The notes: generated by a model from the letters alone, not told the origin. A stretch of 64,000 bases of DNA from Apostichopus japonicus (GCF_037975245.1 NC_092578.1:4237501-4301500), one strand, 5' to 3'. Numbered from the stretch's first letter, positions 35,701 to 44,703 are shown. Program-made: numbers and translations.

Positions 35701-37814
35701 TTATGGCTGTGAGTGTACTCAAGAGTCAAACCATAGTGTCACAGCGATATGTGACCAAGAAATAAGAACATGGATATTAGTTGTTGTGGTTTTAGGTAGA
35801 GGTCTTAAAATGCTAACAGTAACATTACGTCTAAGTCACTTTTCTTCAAAAAGACAATTAAACTGTCAGAGCACGGACCTTGCATAAATTCTGTAGTATT
35901 TAGGCTCTTATTACTATTAGCAGTCGGTTAGGCCTCATCTGGACTGGAGTGTTATTGTTGCCTTGTACAGTAGGCATATGTTATGACTTAAAGGCTTGTA
36001 CCCTATTTCTTGCTTAGGATAAGGAATTAGGCCTAATTGAGAAGGTATAAACCGGACACCAGAAAAATAGGGAAAGATTATCGAGCTTGCGACCAAATGA
36101 AAAACAAAGGAAGAAAGTGAAAAAAGTAGGAAAATAATGAAGAAGAAGGAAACAGTATACGTGAAGTCAGTGACTCAGTGTAAACAAGAGAAACAGTATT
36201 TAGCCTGTATAATTTTAAATTAAGTGATATCTTTTTAGACCCCTCCCCAAACACCATTAATTCCACAAGACTCATGAGGCATGAACAACGAAGTGATAGC
36301 AAAGCCCACTATGGCTCACATTCCTTGCACTTGCACCTAAACTAATATTAATATTAATTATAATATACTTAATACTACTATGGGTATACTTACTAAGGCT
36401 AAACTATAAACCTAATGTTAGGCTAGGTACGTGCCTGTAAACTTCACCACACAATATCTCTCTTAGAAAGACTTTCATAGGTTATTCACCGATTTTACAG
36501 AGATTTCCATCATTTCTGATATCATCAATCTCATCAATTCTTTCCACAGCACCATCAAATTCACCTCTGATTACTCTCACCAACAGGTTAAATTTCAAGC
36601 ATAATTTTTATTTATTTATGTGAGCTAAATATTCATCAAGGGTCAACAGTATCTGCAGTAATCATATAAGCAAAACTTTTTCAAGATAAATAACAGTGCC
36701 GGCTCATACCCTGTTTCGATGAAGTCATCCATCAAACCTAAATACAGTTTTGCAATTTTCTTGTTTAAAGATACTAAAAAGGCAGCTCTGCATTTTAAGT
36801 ATTCAAGGACACCCTTTCGAATTTTTGGATTTATTTCAAAGTTTTATCATTGTTTATTAACTAAAACAAAAAGAAAAAAAAAATTATCTTCGTGCTTTTT
36901 TGCAAAACAAATGTTTAGAACTTCCTAACATTGTAACAAACTGTGTCTGTTAAGAAGGAGTATAAGACAAGGAAAAAAGATGAGAGGAAAGGAAATGACA
37001 CTGTTATCCCGCCTATGTCTGTCATGTTTCCTTGTTTAGATATATATGAGTTCTTTAAGCAATCAAGTAGAACACAGTCGATGTAGAGTATTAACAAATA
37101 ACATGTTATAATTTATTGCGTTACATCATGCTGTACAGGACAGATATAGGACGACATGTCCAAGGTTACTTGTTGACAGATGGAGAGACAGGGTGAACAA
37201 GGACGAGCAGACAGCATGCTTTAACTTATATACCAATATGCAAATACACAGCTCATTAACATACAGGTGCAGATTATACAATGTAGTGCATCGTTTGCAC
37301 ACGTACATATGTATTCAATAACATTACAATGTCTTATAACTTTTTGCACAAGCATATATGGATAAACTGCTCAAAAATATTTTCAACCAAAACAAATTTC
37401 TCAAAGAGAAGTTAAGCTGAGATTCTGTAGCATTGCATTCAGTCTCTTTCTATATTTCCTGATATAGCAGGTCAGGGGAAGGAACCGGGGTCAAGATATG
37501 TAAATTTGTCTTTATCATCACACTACTTGCTAACTATTTGTGCTGAATGTCATTGCTGTGATTTGCACATGAAATATGGAACTTTTCACGTAAAATCTTA
37601 CACTTGTTACTAAACCAAGAAATGTCTTGCTCAATAATTACAGCACATCTAAAAATATCCCTGACGATCATGTGTTTTTGGAGAAAAATACAAAGTTGGT
37701 CTTTGGACTGTTTGAGCAAACCAATAAAATATTTAACTTGTACAAACCTGTGGAGCCATCTTTCTTCTCAAAATGTTCCACTGTGCCATTTTTATTGTCT
37801 TCTTCTACTGTCAT
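1470..37814 (-). CDS. ABCB1: ABCB1-type P-glycoprotein full ABC transporter, 27 coding exons
   Basis: ATP-driven multidrug efflux pump of the plasma membrane with architecture TMD1-NBD1-linker-TMD2-NBD2. I placed the exons (5' to 3' on minus) from protein similarity and GT-AG sites: 37748-37814, 33038-33276, 27996-28144, 26180-26464, 24994-25168, 24507-24631, 24031-24147, 23597-23660, 22757-22870, 22069-22179, 21337-21462, 20387-20590, 19879-20049, 15289-15426, 14313-14570, 9576-9737, 8424-8525, 7900-7977, 7168-7251, 6243-6446, 5988-6088, 4980-5120, 4424-4580, 3902-4099, 3456-3662, 2234-2380, 1470-1670. Phases agree at each junction and the sum is 4125 nt, or 1374 residues plus TAA. Human P-gp has about 1280; the excess sits in the N-terminus and linker. 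Both ATP sites look complete. The exon count is close to that of vertebrate ABCB1. Assignment to B1 rather than the close paralogues B4 or B11 is by general resemblance only. Confidence 0.95.
2381..3455. other. ABCB1 intron 25
   Basis: No gene. It holds AT-rich sequence with repeated TTAATATTCATGA motifs (near 2980 and 3167) and, at about 3360-3415, the degraded 3' end of the TGACC foldback family (TATGCCGTAATGAATGCAAA followed by a GGTTACAATTATCATCGAA foldback). Confidence 0.5.
4216..4354 (+). repeat. Direct repeat flanking exon 23, copy 1
   Basis: Intron 23 sequence starting ACATATCTTGATAGGTTCAA and ending CTCTTTTCCTCC. It recurs in the same orientation at 4659-4806 on the other side of exon 23, with scattered substitutions and small gaps. 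Confidence 0.75.
4659..4806 (+). repeat. Direct repeat flanking exon 23, copy 2
   Basis: Intron 22 partner of 4216-4354. Shared blocks include TCTTAATTCTATACTCATG, ATCAGAGAACCAGA and TCCATGCAATA. Confidence 0.75.
4980..9737 (-). CDS. ABCB1: ABCB1 exons 16-22: second transmembrane domain
   Basis: Residues about 782-1072. Exon 16 begins with the elbow and TM7 ([15 protein letters not shown], then [12 protein letters not shown]). Exons 17-19 give TM8 and the coupling helix ([38 protein letters not shown]). Exon 20 gives TM9-TM10 ([19 protein letters not shown]). Exon 21 has the conserved [16 protein letters not shown] segment. Exon 22 has [17 protein letters not shown] (TM11). The exon order and junctions closely follow the family. 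A roughly 145-bp direct repeat brackets neighbouring exon 23. Confidence 0.92.
5174..5945 (+). mobile_element. TGACC-rich foldback element, copy A (intron 21)
   Basis: Terminal inverted repeat GGTTTCGATGAT (5200-5211) with its partner ATCATAGAAACC (5928-5939), 11 of 12 matching. The interior is about four tandem units of roughly 140 bp, each with ATTTGACC(CC/TC)...TGACC...TGACCTCC, then GAGATATCGTGTTTACAAGG. A CA-rich stretch (CACACACAAACACACGCAT) and a terminal foldback follow. Copy B at 28793-29478 has the same start, order and end. No coding capacity is seen, so it is non-autonomous. Confidence 0.7.
9089..9391 (+). mobile_element. hAT-like MITE (CAGGCGCGTAGC family), intron 16
   Basis: Termini CAGGCGCGTAGC and GCTATGCGCCTG (11 of 12 matched), flanked by the perfect 8-bp duplication CTTTCATG (9081-9088 and 9392-9399). 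The 303-bp element carries the core GGTTGGCGCGAAGCGTACAA shared with the other MITEs of this window. It is non-coding. Confidence 0.85.
9779..9985. repeat. A/T-only low-complexity tract in ABCB1 intron 15
   Basis: About 200 bp of ATATTTAAAT and AAAAATTAAAA steps with almost no G or C. It starts directly inside intron 15, about 40 bp beyond the acceptor of exon 16. It looks like a short-period tandem expansion. Confidence 0.85.
10655..12232 (+). repeat. ~1.5-kb tandem duplication, unit 1 (intron 15)
   Basis: Begins AACCTACAAACATCAAACAT and runs to AGGAAAGCAAGATCC. It is followed at once by unit 2 with the same blocks in the same order (for example CACTTGTATGCCAGCACTTA, AATACTTGGGAAATAGAAG, GCAACAGCAGAGTG, CATGCAGTGGCCTCTCATTA). 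The small open frames in it are shared by both units and have no protein-like character. Confidence 0.85.
11215..11678 (+). mobile_element. piggyBac-like MITE with TTAA target duplication, copy 1
   Basis: TTAA at both ends (11215-11218, 11675-11678) encloses a 14-bp perfect inverted repeat AGGGATATTCCAGT / ACTGGAATATCCCT. It is about 456 bp and non-coding. A TTAA duplication is typical of piggyBac transposons. It sits inside unit 1 of the tandem duplication. Confidence 0.8.
12233..13775 (+). repeat. ~1.5-kb tandem duplication, unit 2 (intron 15)
   Basis: Second unit of the tandem pair, diverged from unit 1 by scattered substitutions and short indels. It ends AGGAAAGCAAGATCCCAGAC. Confidence 0.85.
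12764..13232 (+). mobile_element. piggyBac-like MITE, copy 2
   Basis: Same position in unit 2 as the element at 11215-11678, flanked by TTAA (12764-12767 and 13229-13232). The right repeat carries one change (ACCGGAATATCCCT). It was copied with the segment, not inserted separately. Confidence 0.78.
14313..14570 (-). CDS. ABCB1: ABCB1 exon 15: acidic linker
   Basis: An 86-residue linker (about 696-781) between NBD1 and TMD2. It has an acidic run ([14 protein letters not shown]) followed by a basic, serine-rich part ([20 protein letters not shown]). In vertebrate P-gp the linker carries regulatory phosphorylation sites; here the RSSSF and KRVDSR contexts look like possible basophilic kinase sites (inference). 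It is fully in frame, flanked by an acceptor at 14571-14572 and a GTAAGT donor at 14312-14307. Confidence 0.88.
15289..22179 (-). CDS. ABCB1: ABCB1 exons 10-14: first nucleotide-binding domain
   Basis: Residues about 446-695. The A-loop segment FVYPSRPDT is in exon 10. Walker [10 protein letters not shown] (about 501-509) is in exon 11, the Q-loop [10 protein letters not shown] in exon 12, and the signature LSGGQKQR (about 605) plus Walker B ILLLDE (about 625-630) with D-loop SALD in exon 13. The H-loop IVIAHRLST (His about 661) is in exon 14. All residues needed for ATP binding and hydrolysis are present. The 4.4-kb intron 13 between exons 13 and 14 holds the TGACC array and the nested hAT-like element. 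Confidence 0.94.
15880..19779 (+). mobile_element. Large TGACC-rich element with ~400-bp tandem units (intron 13)
   Basis: Bounded by inverted repeats GGTTCCTTGCTT (15880-15891) and AAGCAAGGAACC (19768-19779); the right end also folds on itself. The interior is an array of roughly 400-bp units that repeat CATGACCGTTAAGTTTGAAA, ATTCCCCTATACCATTTGCA, GTCACACCTTGGAACTGGGA and GGTCAAATTGAGGTCAAGGG. Unit starts lie near 16538, 16939, 18797 and 19457, with partial copies before. A CA repeat precedes the right end as in the smaller family members. A hAT-like element at 17142-18696 interrupts it. Confidence 0.7.
17142..18696 (+). mobile_element. Non-autonomous hAT-like transposon nested in the TGACC array
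   Basis: Terminal inverted repeat CAGTGTTCGA at the left end and TCGAACACTG at the right. It is flanked by the perfect 8-bp target duplication TTGATGAG (17134-17141 and 18697-18704). An 8-bp duplication and termini starting CAGTG are hallmarks of hAT transposons. The 1555-bp interior has no transposase-like frame and includes an ATCGGTATCGGCCGATAT palindrome (near 17353-17370). Confidence 0.85.
20240..20325. repeat. Purine-rich minisatellite in intron 12
   Basis: GAGGGGTGGAGGATGGGAGG units follow GGAGGCAGAGAGGGAGAGAG; the unit is about 23 bp with two good copies. Confidence 0.7.
22757..28144 (-). CDS. ABCB1: ABCB1 exons 3-9: first transmembrane domain
   Basis: Residues about 103-445. Exon 3 holds TM1 ([18 protein letters not shown]). 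Exon 4 holds TM2 and the coupling-helix region ending [19 protein letters not shown], a strongly conserved P-gp segment. Exons 5-9 give TM3-TM6, with the intracellular stretch [20 protein letters not shown] in exon 6, GIKKA in exon 7, FWYGT across the exon 7/8 junction, and [20 protein letters not shown] in exon 9. The domain forms half of the drug-binding cavity. Exon 8 is only 64 bp. No frame break was seen. Confidence 0.92.
24205..24297. repeat. ATTGATAGAC-type short tandem repeat in intron 6
   Basis: Imperfect 10-12-bp steps of ACATTGATAG and GAAAGATTGATAC. The rest of introns 3-11 (20591-27399) holds no gene I can recognise besides the exons listed. Confidence 0.6.
27400..27791 (+). mobile_element. 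hAT-like MITE (CAGTGGCGGAGC family), intron 3
   Basis: Termini CAGTGGCGGAGC and GCTCTGCCACTG, flanked by the perfect 8-bp duplication GATGTACT (27392-27399 and 27792-27799). The length is 392 bp. It contains the core AAGCGGAGCGCCACCACAGG and GGTTGGCGCAGAGCGTACAG. A close relative lies at 56103-56497. Confidence 0.88.
28793..29478 (+). mobile_element. TGACC-rich foldback element, copy B (intron 2)
   Basis: Starts like copy A (ACCAGAATGCAAAAAT, then TTGTTTCAATGAT, CATGAGCAGTTTTCTT, TGACGTAATGTATAG). It carries the same tandem TGACC units and the same CACACACACACATACGCC stretch. It ends in a near-perfect foldback GGTTACGATTATAATCGAAA at 29452 onwards. Confidence 0.7.
30451..30522 (+). ncRNA. 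tRNA-like sequence, array unit 1
   Basis: D arm GCCTAGTGGTTAGGGT (A box), anticodon stem TCCGC/GCGGA with 7-nt loop GTACAGA (anticodon ACA), and T arm CCGGG-TTCGAAT-CCCGG (perfect stem, B box). The acceptor stem fails: ACATACA does not pair with TGGAGGC. It is therefore a tRNA-derived pol III promoter unit, not a tRNA gene. Confidence 0.6.
30811..30882 (+). ncRNA. tRNA-like sequence, array unit 2
   Basis: Same as unit 1 with GCAGA in the 3' anticodon strand and CCTGG in the 3' T stem; each change weakens one base pair. Confidence 0.55.
31171..31242 (+). ncRNA. tRNA-like sequence, array unit 3
   Basis: Identical to unit 1 over the tRNA-like body, with all three internal arms intact and the same unpaired acceptor stem. 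Confidence 0.6.
33038..37814 (-). CDS. ABCB1: ABCB1 exons 1-2: cytoplasmic N-terminal tail
   Basis: Exon 1 codes for 22 residues from the ATG at 37812-37814 (start [10 protein letters not shown]) and ends with one base of a split Glu codon. The donor is GTTTGT at 37747-37742. Exon 2 (33038-33276) opens with the other two bases of that codon and ends at GIFSM, which matches the SVFSM motif that precedes TM1 in P-gp. The tail is about 100 residues, longer than in vertebrates, acidic and low-complexity. It contains a duplicated 7-residue ATNGNAA block encoded by a 21-bp DNA repeat near 33153-33198. I chose the exon 1 start because the phases fit and it replaces a rival ATG at 33308-33310 that lies in LINE-derived sequence. 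Confidence 0.8.
33289..33600 (-). pseudogene. LINE reverse transcriptase fragment next to ABCB1 exon 2
   Basis: The minus-strand translation reads like a non-LTR retrotransposon RT palm: [18 protein letters not shown], then [20 protein letters not shown]. After a small indel and a TGA it continues with [15 protein letters not shown]. The similarity stops just where the catalytic (F/Y)ADD box should follow. It is on the same strand as ABCB1 and ends about 16 bp before the exon 2 acceptor at 33277. The family is probably RTE- or CR1-like; I cannot decide which. Confidence 0.8.
35198..35645 (+). repeat. ~168-bp tandem repeat in intron 1
   Basis: Two units start near 35312 and 35480 (TTATTGCTGTTATCTNCGAC, CACATGGT, TAACACCAC, GGGAAATCTGCCTAACCATC, ACACTTTGC), with a partial copy before them. 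The sequence after it ends CCGTGCAAACACTA, resembling a hAT terminus, but no partner was found. Confidence 0.65.
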
Positions 37815-39322
37815 TGTGTCCACTGCTTAACACTATACAACCTTATGCAAATGAAGAGACTTGCACTGTGTCATAAAACGTATGTCGTATGGGACTGTAC
37901 TGAAGACCAATCAATATCACAAATTTCTCTGAAATAAAGAAAATATGATTAAAACTGTTCATTTAATCTGTCACAGCAATATGTGAACAAGAAATAAGGA
38001 CATGAACGAATAGCTGAATTAAATTAAATATTTGATCTTCATCTGGCTAGATATCTACTGTTCTACATTGGGACAGGAAGTTACTCTGCCCACAGAAACC
38101 TTTCTCCTTAAACATACTTTAAAAGCTACTGCACTAAGACACTATGACATCATTGGAAGTGATATCATACTGATGGTTACTTTCTTGGTAGAATAGCTGT
38201 GTGTGAGATCTTCAATGCACAGACTGGTGTAAGGTTTCTGTTGTAGAGAGTTACTGTGGAGATCAAAGTGTAAGTGATACTAGAAAGTGATATACTAGGA
38301 AGTTGGAAAAGTATATTATTATGTTGATGGTGAAAATAAACACTGTTTATTCTTTCTGGGAAGTGTGATGTAGGAGGAGTTCCTCTCTGTGCTACTACTA
38401 AAGTACTACTAGCTAGCTAAGAGATTGTAAAGGTAAACTTAGTGTTAGGGGAAGATATTTAGTAAACAACTGTCTGTTATAAATCATTTTACATACCATA
38501 TTACAACTAAACAAAAGCTCAAATGATGTCCTTTTATGGCACAACCATCGTCACAATTAAAGGCATCAAGGCTGTAATCCAATACTTTACAAGCAGTTCT
38601 TCCAAACATATCAATATTAATCTAAGCCACTGACCAAACATATAGGCTATATATTACAGGCTATGTGCAATGAATATTTGTGAAGAAACCTTCAAAACGT
38701 GTCATTAAAACACGACTCTTTCCGAATTTGATCGTAAAGTTGAAAACAGTTTGATGTCATCCCTATCACTCGTAACTCAAAATTTGTTACTGTTGAACAA
38801 ATTTCCGACATTTTTTTCAAACTGATTAACTAGGCCTAAAGCTAGTATAACCACATTGTCAGTAGTTCACGTAAACTAAGGTAACTTCCAGTGTCGCCTT
38901 ACGACCGAACCAAGCAGAATACCTCTCCAAATTCAGTGTATCTTCAGACGATCAAAGTGACATAGGAAAAATACGTGAACACTAAATAAACTTACTAAAT
39001 TATTTCAAACACTTCACGAGTTTGCAGCCACTTTCTGACACTTTGGCTCCTGTCACTCTTCAAACCTGATTTTGTGAACGATTCGAAAGTATACACAATC
39101 GTTTGTACAGCATATCGAACTACACAACAATATAACACTTTCCGCATCTGATGTAAGCAAGCAACGCAAAAATAAGAACCTTTGCTTAGCAACACTAATC
39201 TACACTCTCCATAGACGAACGCGTGTACGTAAGAGCAGACGACCTTGCAATTACGTAATACATTATCCTTGCGTAACCCATAAGTTAGCCGTATACGGCT
39301 ACGCATCTGTTCATAGCTCCAT
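37815..39322. other. ABCB1 5' flank with a candidate non-coding exon donor
   Basis: No protein gene recognised. On the minus strand a consensus GTAAGT donor lies at 38995-38990, which could end an untranslated first exon (38996 to about 39150). An AG at about 37831, just before the coding exon, could be its acceptor. No TATA box or CpG cluster was convincing. This is inference only. Confidence 0.25.
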
Positions 39323-39359
39323 GTTTATAGCTCCATGGTCTAACCATGGAGCTATAAAC
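39323..39359. repeat. Perfect 17-bp hairpin
   Basis: Arms GTTTATAGCTCCATGGT (39323-39339) and ACCATGGAGCTATAAAC (39343-39359) with a CTA loop. It is followed by two direct copies of GGTTAGACCATGGAGG (39361 and 39388), so the arm sequence recurs four times nearby. Confidence 0.85.
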
Positions 39360-40498
39360 CGGTTAGACCATGGAGGTAAAACAGATGGTTAGACCATGGA
39401 GGTTAAAACAGACTGGGCGAAAAAGGGTTCGGAGATGGCAGCAAAAGGGCCAGTGGGCCCGTGGAGCATGTGAGGGAGGAACTAAAAATGACCCTCAACG
39501 TTTCTACAAATATGGAACTTTCGAATTAAATGCTTTAAAAACAAGAGGAACTTCAAATAACAAAAGGCACTTTCTTTAATTACAGAACTCGTTGAAAAGT
39601 GGAACATTTTATTCGGTTAATATAAACGCCGATGCTTTTATTAGCAAACGGAGCCTTTTCACATTATGACAAGCATTGGTGTTTATATAAATCTCGATGA
39701 TGAGAAGAGACAAATTTTCTCGAAATTGTGGTGGGGGGGGGGGCGGAGACGTACGTTCCCATTTGTGCCCTTGACGTTTTCGAACTTGATTTGGGTAGAA
39801 TTTACAAAAAGATTGGTTTTCCCAAAGGCAGTTCTTGGCTACACCTGAATGTATTGGTGTGGATCGTGAATATATCACAGACGATAGGACCCTTAGAAGG
39901 GCCCTCACCAGGCTCGGAGATCACCTGAAGTTATCAGGTTACAATAGAGAAGAATATATAAATGTTTGTATATGCACGTGAAAGGTCAGTATTGACTTTC
40001 CTTGATCCATATTTGTTCTCTCTGCCAAGTCCCATCCTGTGTAGTTAATTCTATTAAGTTTTTTTCCTGCATTATTATTTCACACTTCCAAAGAACTAAC
40101 ATCGCTATGCATGGTACTTGAAAGATTTATAGATTCAACGTATGAATATTCATTAGAACAATGATGTCAGCATATTCAAGGCATGCAACGCCATATAAGG
40201 CATTTTGCTCTCAATTAGCCATTAATTTATTTTCACGGGTACTCTTTTACCTGCAATCGCAGCAAAGAAATGACACATAAGCTATAGATGTATTTGGAAA
40301 CTGGGTAAGGAAGTCTGGAGAAAGTGAGTAGAAATCTAAGGTTGGGAGAGGGGGAGGGAGGGGGTTACGAAAAGCTAGCATGGGGGTAACTTAAAACGAT
40401 TTTCCTACAGACTGATCGTCATTGAATGAAGCAAAATCCTGTTTGATTGAGCTCACAAAGGGTTCGATGAGGGGGTTGTAGTTAATCACAAACGGAAC

Positions 40499-40672
40499 CA
40501 GGCGCGTAGCCAAGGGGGCGAAGGAGGCAGCCGCCCCCCGCCCCCCACCCCCCTTGAGCATACTTTTATTTTTTATGTCTTTATGATATCGCTAGTAATT
40601 TCAAAAGAGAAAATGTTAAGATGCAACTTACAACGCCTGGGAAGTGCCAAAATTTTCTTCTACGCTTTGTTA
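40499..40672 (-). mobile_element. Truncated MITE of the CAGGCGCGTAGC family
   Basis: The terminus CAGGCGCGTAGCCAAGGGGG is followed by blocks that are the reverse complement of 9089-9391 (TTATGATATCGCTAGTAATT, GATGCAACTTACAA, CCTGGGAAGTGCC, AAAATTTTCTT). The opposite end is missing. Confidence 0.7.
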
Positions 40673-40740
40673 TTATTATTATTTTGTTGTAACCAATGTA
40701 GCGACCATCCCCACTAATCCCCCCCCCCACACACACACAC

Positions 40741-42496
40741 CAGGCGCGTATCCAGGGGGGCGTTGGGGGCGCGCGCCCCCCGGGTAAGAAAAAGAGGAGA
40801 GAAAAAAGAGAAGAAAAAAGGGAAAAAGAGGGGAAAAAAGAAAAGGAGGAGAGGAAGGAAGGGAAAAGAAAAATAAGAAAAAAAAAAAGAAAAAGGAGGA
40901 AAGGAGGGAGTAGAAGATAAACGCCAAGACACCGGGAAGAGAAAGAGGAACAGTCATAATAACAGTGCTGATCCCTATTATATACACAGGGTAGCCAGTG
41001 ACAGATCGAGGATTACGGAAGGGACGTGCGCCTCACCCTACCCCTTACACCGACAACTCCATTTTTGACGTTTCCATTTTTCATCTCTCACTAATGTATC
41101 TATATATATATATATGGTCTATCATAGCCAACTGTGGCTGGTCTTGAACTCGACAGAGTCGTCGGGAAACATGACGCAATTCGGGAAGGGGGCGACCGCT
41201 CCCCCCCCCCTGAGCAAATTTTCTTTATGATATCGCTAGTAATTTTCAAAACAGAAAATGCTTAGATGCAATCTTACAAGGCCTGGGAAGTGTCATTTCC
41301 AGCGATCTGGGATGCATTTTCGGCCAAAATGTTTTTGTACGCTTCGCGCGAACTCGTGGTGGCGCTACGCTTAGATAGGTTGCCTACAGACTTCGCCCCT
41401 CCCTTGACAAAATACTCGATACACGATTTGTAAAGCAAAGAGCAGATATGACATCATATCAGCCTCAAAACTGTCGATGTGTGTAGTCAAAGGCGTAGGA
41501 GCCCAATTAGAGTTGGGGGCTGTACTAACGGCAGCAAAATATAACCAAAATTTTTCGCGCGCTTCGCGCGCGTTCAACATGTTGATGTCAACATCATATA
41601 AGCAAGCATCGGTTATTACATCGCATGCCATCGTGTACCGTACGGTCCGTAAAAGTTGCGCAGTATACCACCGGATGCTAATGTAAACAACCAAATGTCT
41701 TATGTAGATGGAGAAAAAGCATGGAGGTCCAATTATGTCAAAACTCTCTTTTACATTAGTAATAGAGAATTAGTCGGACAAGCTTAGAACTTTATTTTAA
41801 CTACCAAGGAGATCATTTTTAAACTATTCATTTCCTTAAGCTACATCATTGCAATTAATTTTTCTTGCAGTAGGTGCCCGAAAAATTCTCAGCATATTGC
41901 CCGAATTTTCAGGGAAAACAAATTTGGTTGGGGGGGGTGGGGGGTTGTAGCCCCCGCCTCCTACGCCATTGCGTGTAGTGTTCGGTTTCGAAATATCTGA
42001 AATCTGATATCGGAAATATCTGCTATTTTTCATTACCTTCAACCAAGTTTTATAATAGCCGTTATAAGAGGTTTTAATATTTGCTCACCAATAAATTAAC
42101 TGTGTCTGGATTTTCAAAAATTTCGTGACCAACATTCTGAACAAATAATGGGCTTAAAACCTTGAAAAGTGGGGCTTTCGGGTATTGTGGGCTGCGACGT
42201 AGAATTTCCTATACAAAATCAATGATCCACAGGACATGCGATGAGGTCGAACATGATGTGTGACTGGTGACAATCTTCAAAAAGGTTATGGATGAAAACA
42301 AAACTTTTGGGAAATACTTGGTTCTCAGGTAAAAGTGTACATCTAGTTGGTCATTGTCAAGCCCGAGAAGTGCCATTTCCGGTGATCTGGGGGTATCAAA
42401 ACCAGAAATTTTCTTGTACGCTCCGCGCCAACCGATGGTGGCGCTCCGCTATAGTAATTCGCGCCCCCGGGTTAGAAAATCCTGGATACGCCCCTG
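40741..42496 (+). mobile_element. hAT-like element (CAGGNGCGTATCCAGG termini), interior expanded by other repeats
   Basis: Left CAGGCGCGTATCCAGG and right CCTGGATACGCCCCTG pair over 15 of 16 bases; CCCGGGT follows on the left, and GCGCCCCCGGGTTAGAAA lies inside the right end. Both ends are flanked by CA repeats, so a target duplication cannot be read uniquely. The shared GGCGC core is near 42420-42450. The interior holds a purine-rich block (40790-40915) and another core-bearing fragment at 41175-41405. Confidence 0.6.
41175..41405 (-). mobile_element. MITE fragment with the shared core
   Basis: The reverse complement matches 9089-9391: TTATGATATCGCTAGTAATT, GATGCAATCTTACAAGGCCT, TTTTTGTACGCTTCGCGCG, GGTGGCGCTACGCTTAGATA and AGGTTGCCTACAGACTTCGC. 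No clear terminal repeats remain. Confidence 0.6.
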
Positions 42497-43518
42497 CACA
42501 CACACTTTAAATCTATATGCAGTGACAGACGAAATCTATTGTCACAAATGACGTAATTTTAAAAGAGGACGCTATGAAACAATGCTATCAAAGATAATTT
42601 ATTACAAATCATCTTTGAACAGATAAATGCTATTCCGAGGTAACATCGAAGGAAATTTTTTTCATGCGTCGAGGTCTATAGCTGGGCTCAGTCCATAAAC
42701 TTTACTGCTCTTCTTAAGAAGATAAGTAAGAAAAAGTACAACAAAACCCTTGCCCACTCATTAGAAATATGTTGAGTGTTTGGATTGATATCTCCGATGA
42801 TCGAATTCGGAAATCAAATTCGAAATCAAACCAATTCCCGTACGTGGAAATTGACAGCTAATCGAAAAATATTGTTGTAATGCAAGTGCATATAGAAGTG
42901 CATAGAACAGAAACTGAAAAGCCGCGGCAAGGAGAGTGGATATTATAGCCGCACTTTTATTGACCTTCCTTAACATTATGTTAGCTTTATCAGAAAGCCC
43001 GATGAGTTCAGCCCCACTTGAATCTGAATCCCTATTAACACAAGTCGCGGACCCAAGGGTTTGTGTCGGTTGAAACCCAGGGCCGTTGCATTTAGACACC
43101 TGATTTATAATATAAATACGCCTCAGTTTTGTACCATTTGTTGTCTTAAAAAAAAATTCTACGGGAGGATGTTTTAGATCACCACCTCCTATATAAAATC
43201 CTGGGTCCGTTCCTGTCACCACCATTTTTCTGTACCAGTGCATGCCGCCTGTGAAAGTCTTGTTTTTTTTGGGGTTGTTTTTTGTCTTTTTAATTCACAA
43301 AGGAATGGATTCCTGAAAATTTGGTCTCAGCCTTCTCTCAACTTCAAAATAGACAAAAAGAATTCTAGAATATAGAGCAGTCAGCTTAAACGATGAAATA
43401 TCAACGCAAATAACGTTCCGCGTGCAGCATAACGTTCCATAACGTTCCGCGTGCAGCATTTTCGTTTTTTTTTTCACTTATCCGATGAAGCGGGAAACGA
43501 GCGCGCGGTCCTTTCCGT

Positions 43519-43760
43519 GGAGTGTTAGCTCAGTGGTTAACGCCGGTGCCTTTCAATCATAAGGTCCCCGGTTCGAGTCACTCCCAGATTAATGTATGTC
43601 GTCCAGTTACCGAGTTGTTGACAATTAACAATTCATAATCATGGACGTTAAATATGAATGTAAGAGACTGGCTTCGGTCAGCTTGCGGCTTTGATAAGCC
43701 AATGAGGCTTCTTCGCGAGTTCCTGCTTGCAGGAGGATCTGAAATACATACATATTGGTG
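43519..43760 (+). mobile_element. tRNA-derived SINE
   Basis: The head GGAGTGTTAGCTCAGTGGTT (A box TTAGCTCAGTGG) is followed by GGTTCGAGTCA (B box). GGAGTG pairs with CACTCC to mimic an acceptor stem, but the 3' T-stem strand is missing, so it is not a tRNA gene. The body continues with GACTGGCTTCGGTCAGCTTG and ends near TTCCTGCTTGCAGGAGGA. Confidence 0.6.
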
Positions 43761-44703
43761 TAGCGTCTCTTCATTGTGTTATTCATGCATGTTGCTAACA
43801 GAGCCGTTAATCTCTATGTACGGCTCTGGTTGCCAATTAGCAATAGCGCCATCGGTTTATCGCTGCGTCCTGGAAAGACTTTTTCCACGTCTTAAACGTT
43901 GAATTGGCATGGGACCGGAACGGGTGCAACGCCATATTAGACCTACGGGAGAATCCTGGGTCTCCCTCACGAGCGTAACTTGACATAATGTTGTGCCAGT
44001 GGTATACTATCTTAGCCATTCGTTCATAATCTGTTCTTAAGGGCGAGGTTTATTGCACGAGTATACCTACAGAAATGTTCATAAGTTGAGTCCATAGAAA
44101 TCAATTTCTATATGGTTGAGTCACATGTATAGGCATGAAGTGTTACAATCCGGTACAATCGTTCGAGTAAATTTATATTGGTTTATTTCAAAGACCAGAC
44201 ATGTCACAATGCTCTATATCAGACTATATTGGATTTGATTTTCCTCAAGAATATGGTAAGGAGCAGACGGGGTGAAATTGGGTTTGGGTTGGGTGTGCAC
44301 GTGGAAGGGTATCCAGTTTAAGTGCTCAAACATTGAAATACAATGCAGCTCAACGCAAGACTTCACCAAATATAAGACCAATTTGATCAAAAGTGGGATC
44401 AAATAACACCATGGTCATTTCAAATCATGTGACCTCATGAAGTCAGCTGAAACACCTCTGTTTGTTAATAAATATGAGAACAGAGCACGCGAGTTGTATA
44501 AATCCATCAATATCTTGATATATGTATATAAATCTTGTATATATTCCGCTATAAATAGTGATAACCCACGTAAAAGTATACAGGTATTTACAAAAAAGTT
44601 GACGAAAAAGGCACGAACAAGTCATAAAAGAGAGCAAGTCAAGATACTTGGGAATGTCCTGCACATAATAATAGGCAATCGACTGTTTCTATTAATTAAA
44701 TAT

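Larger units (their letters stand above)
39400..44703. other. Intergenic repeat field between ABCB1 and the LRR-Ig gene
   Basis: No protein-coding gene recognised. It contains the MITEs at 40499-42496, a purine-rich block (40790-40915), a CGCGCGCTTCGCGCGCG palindrome near 41558-41574, a direct repeat of AACGTTCCGCGTGCAGCAT (near 43412 and 43440), and a tRNA-derived SINE at 43519. Confidence 0.5.
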
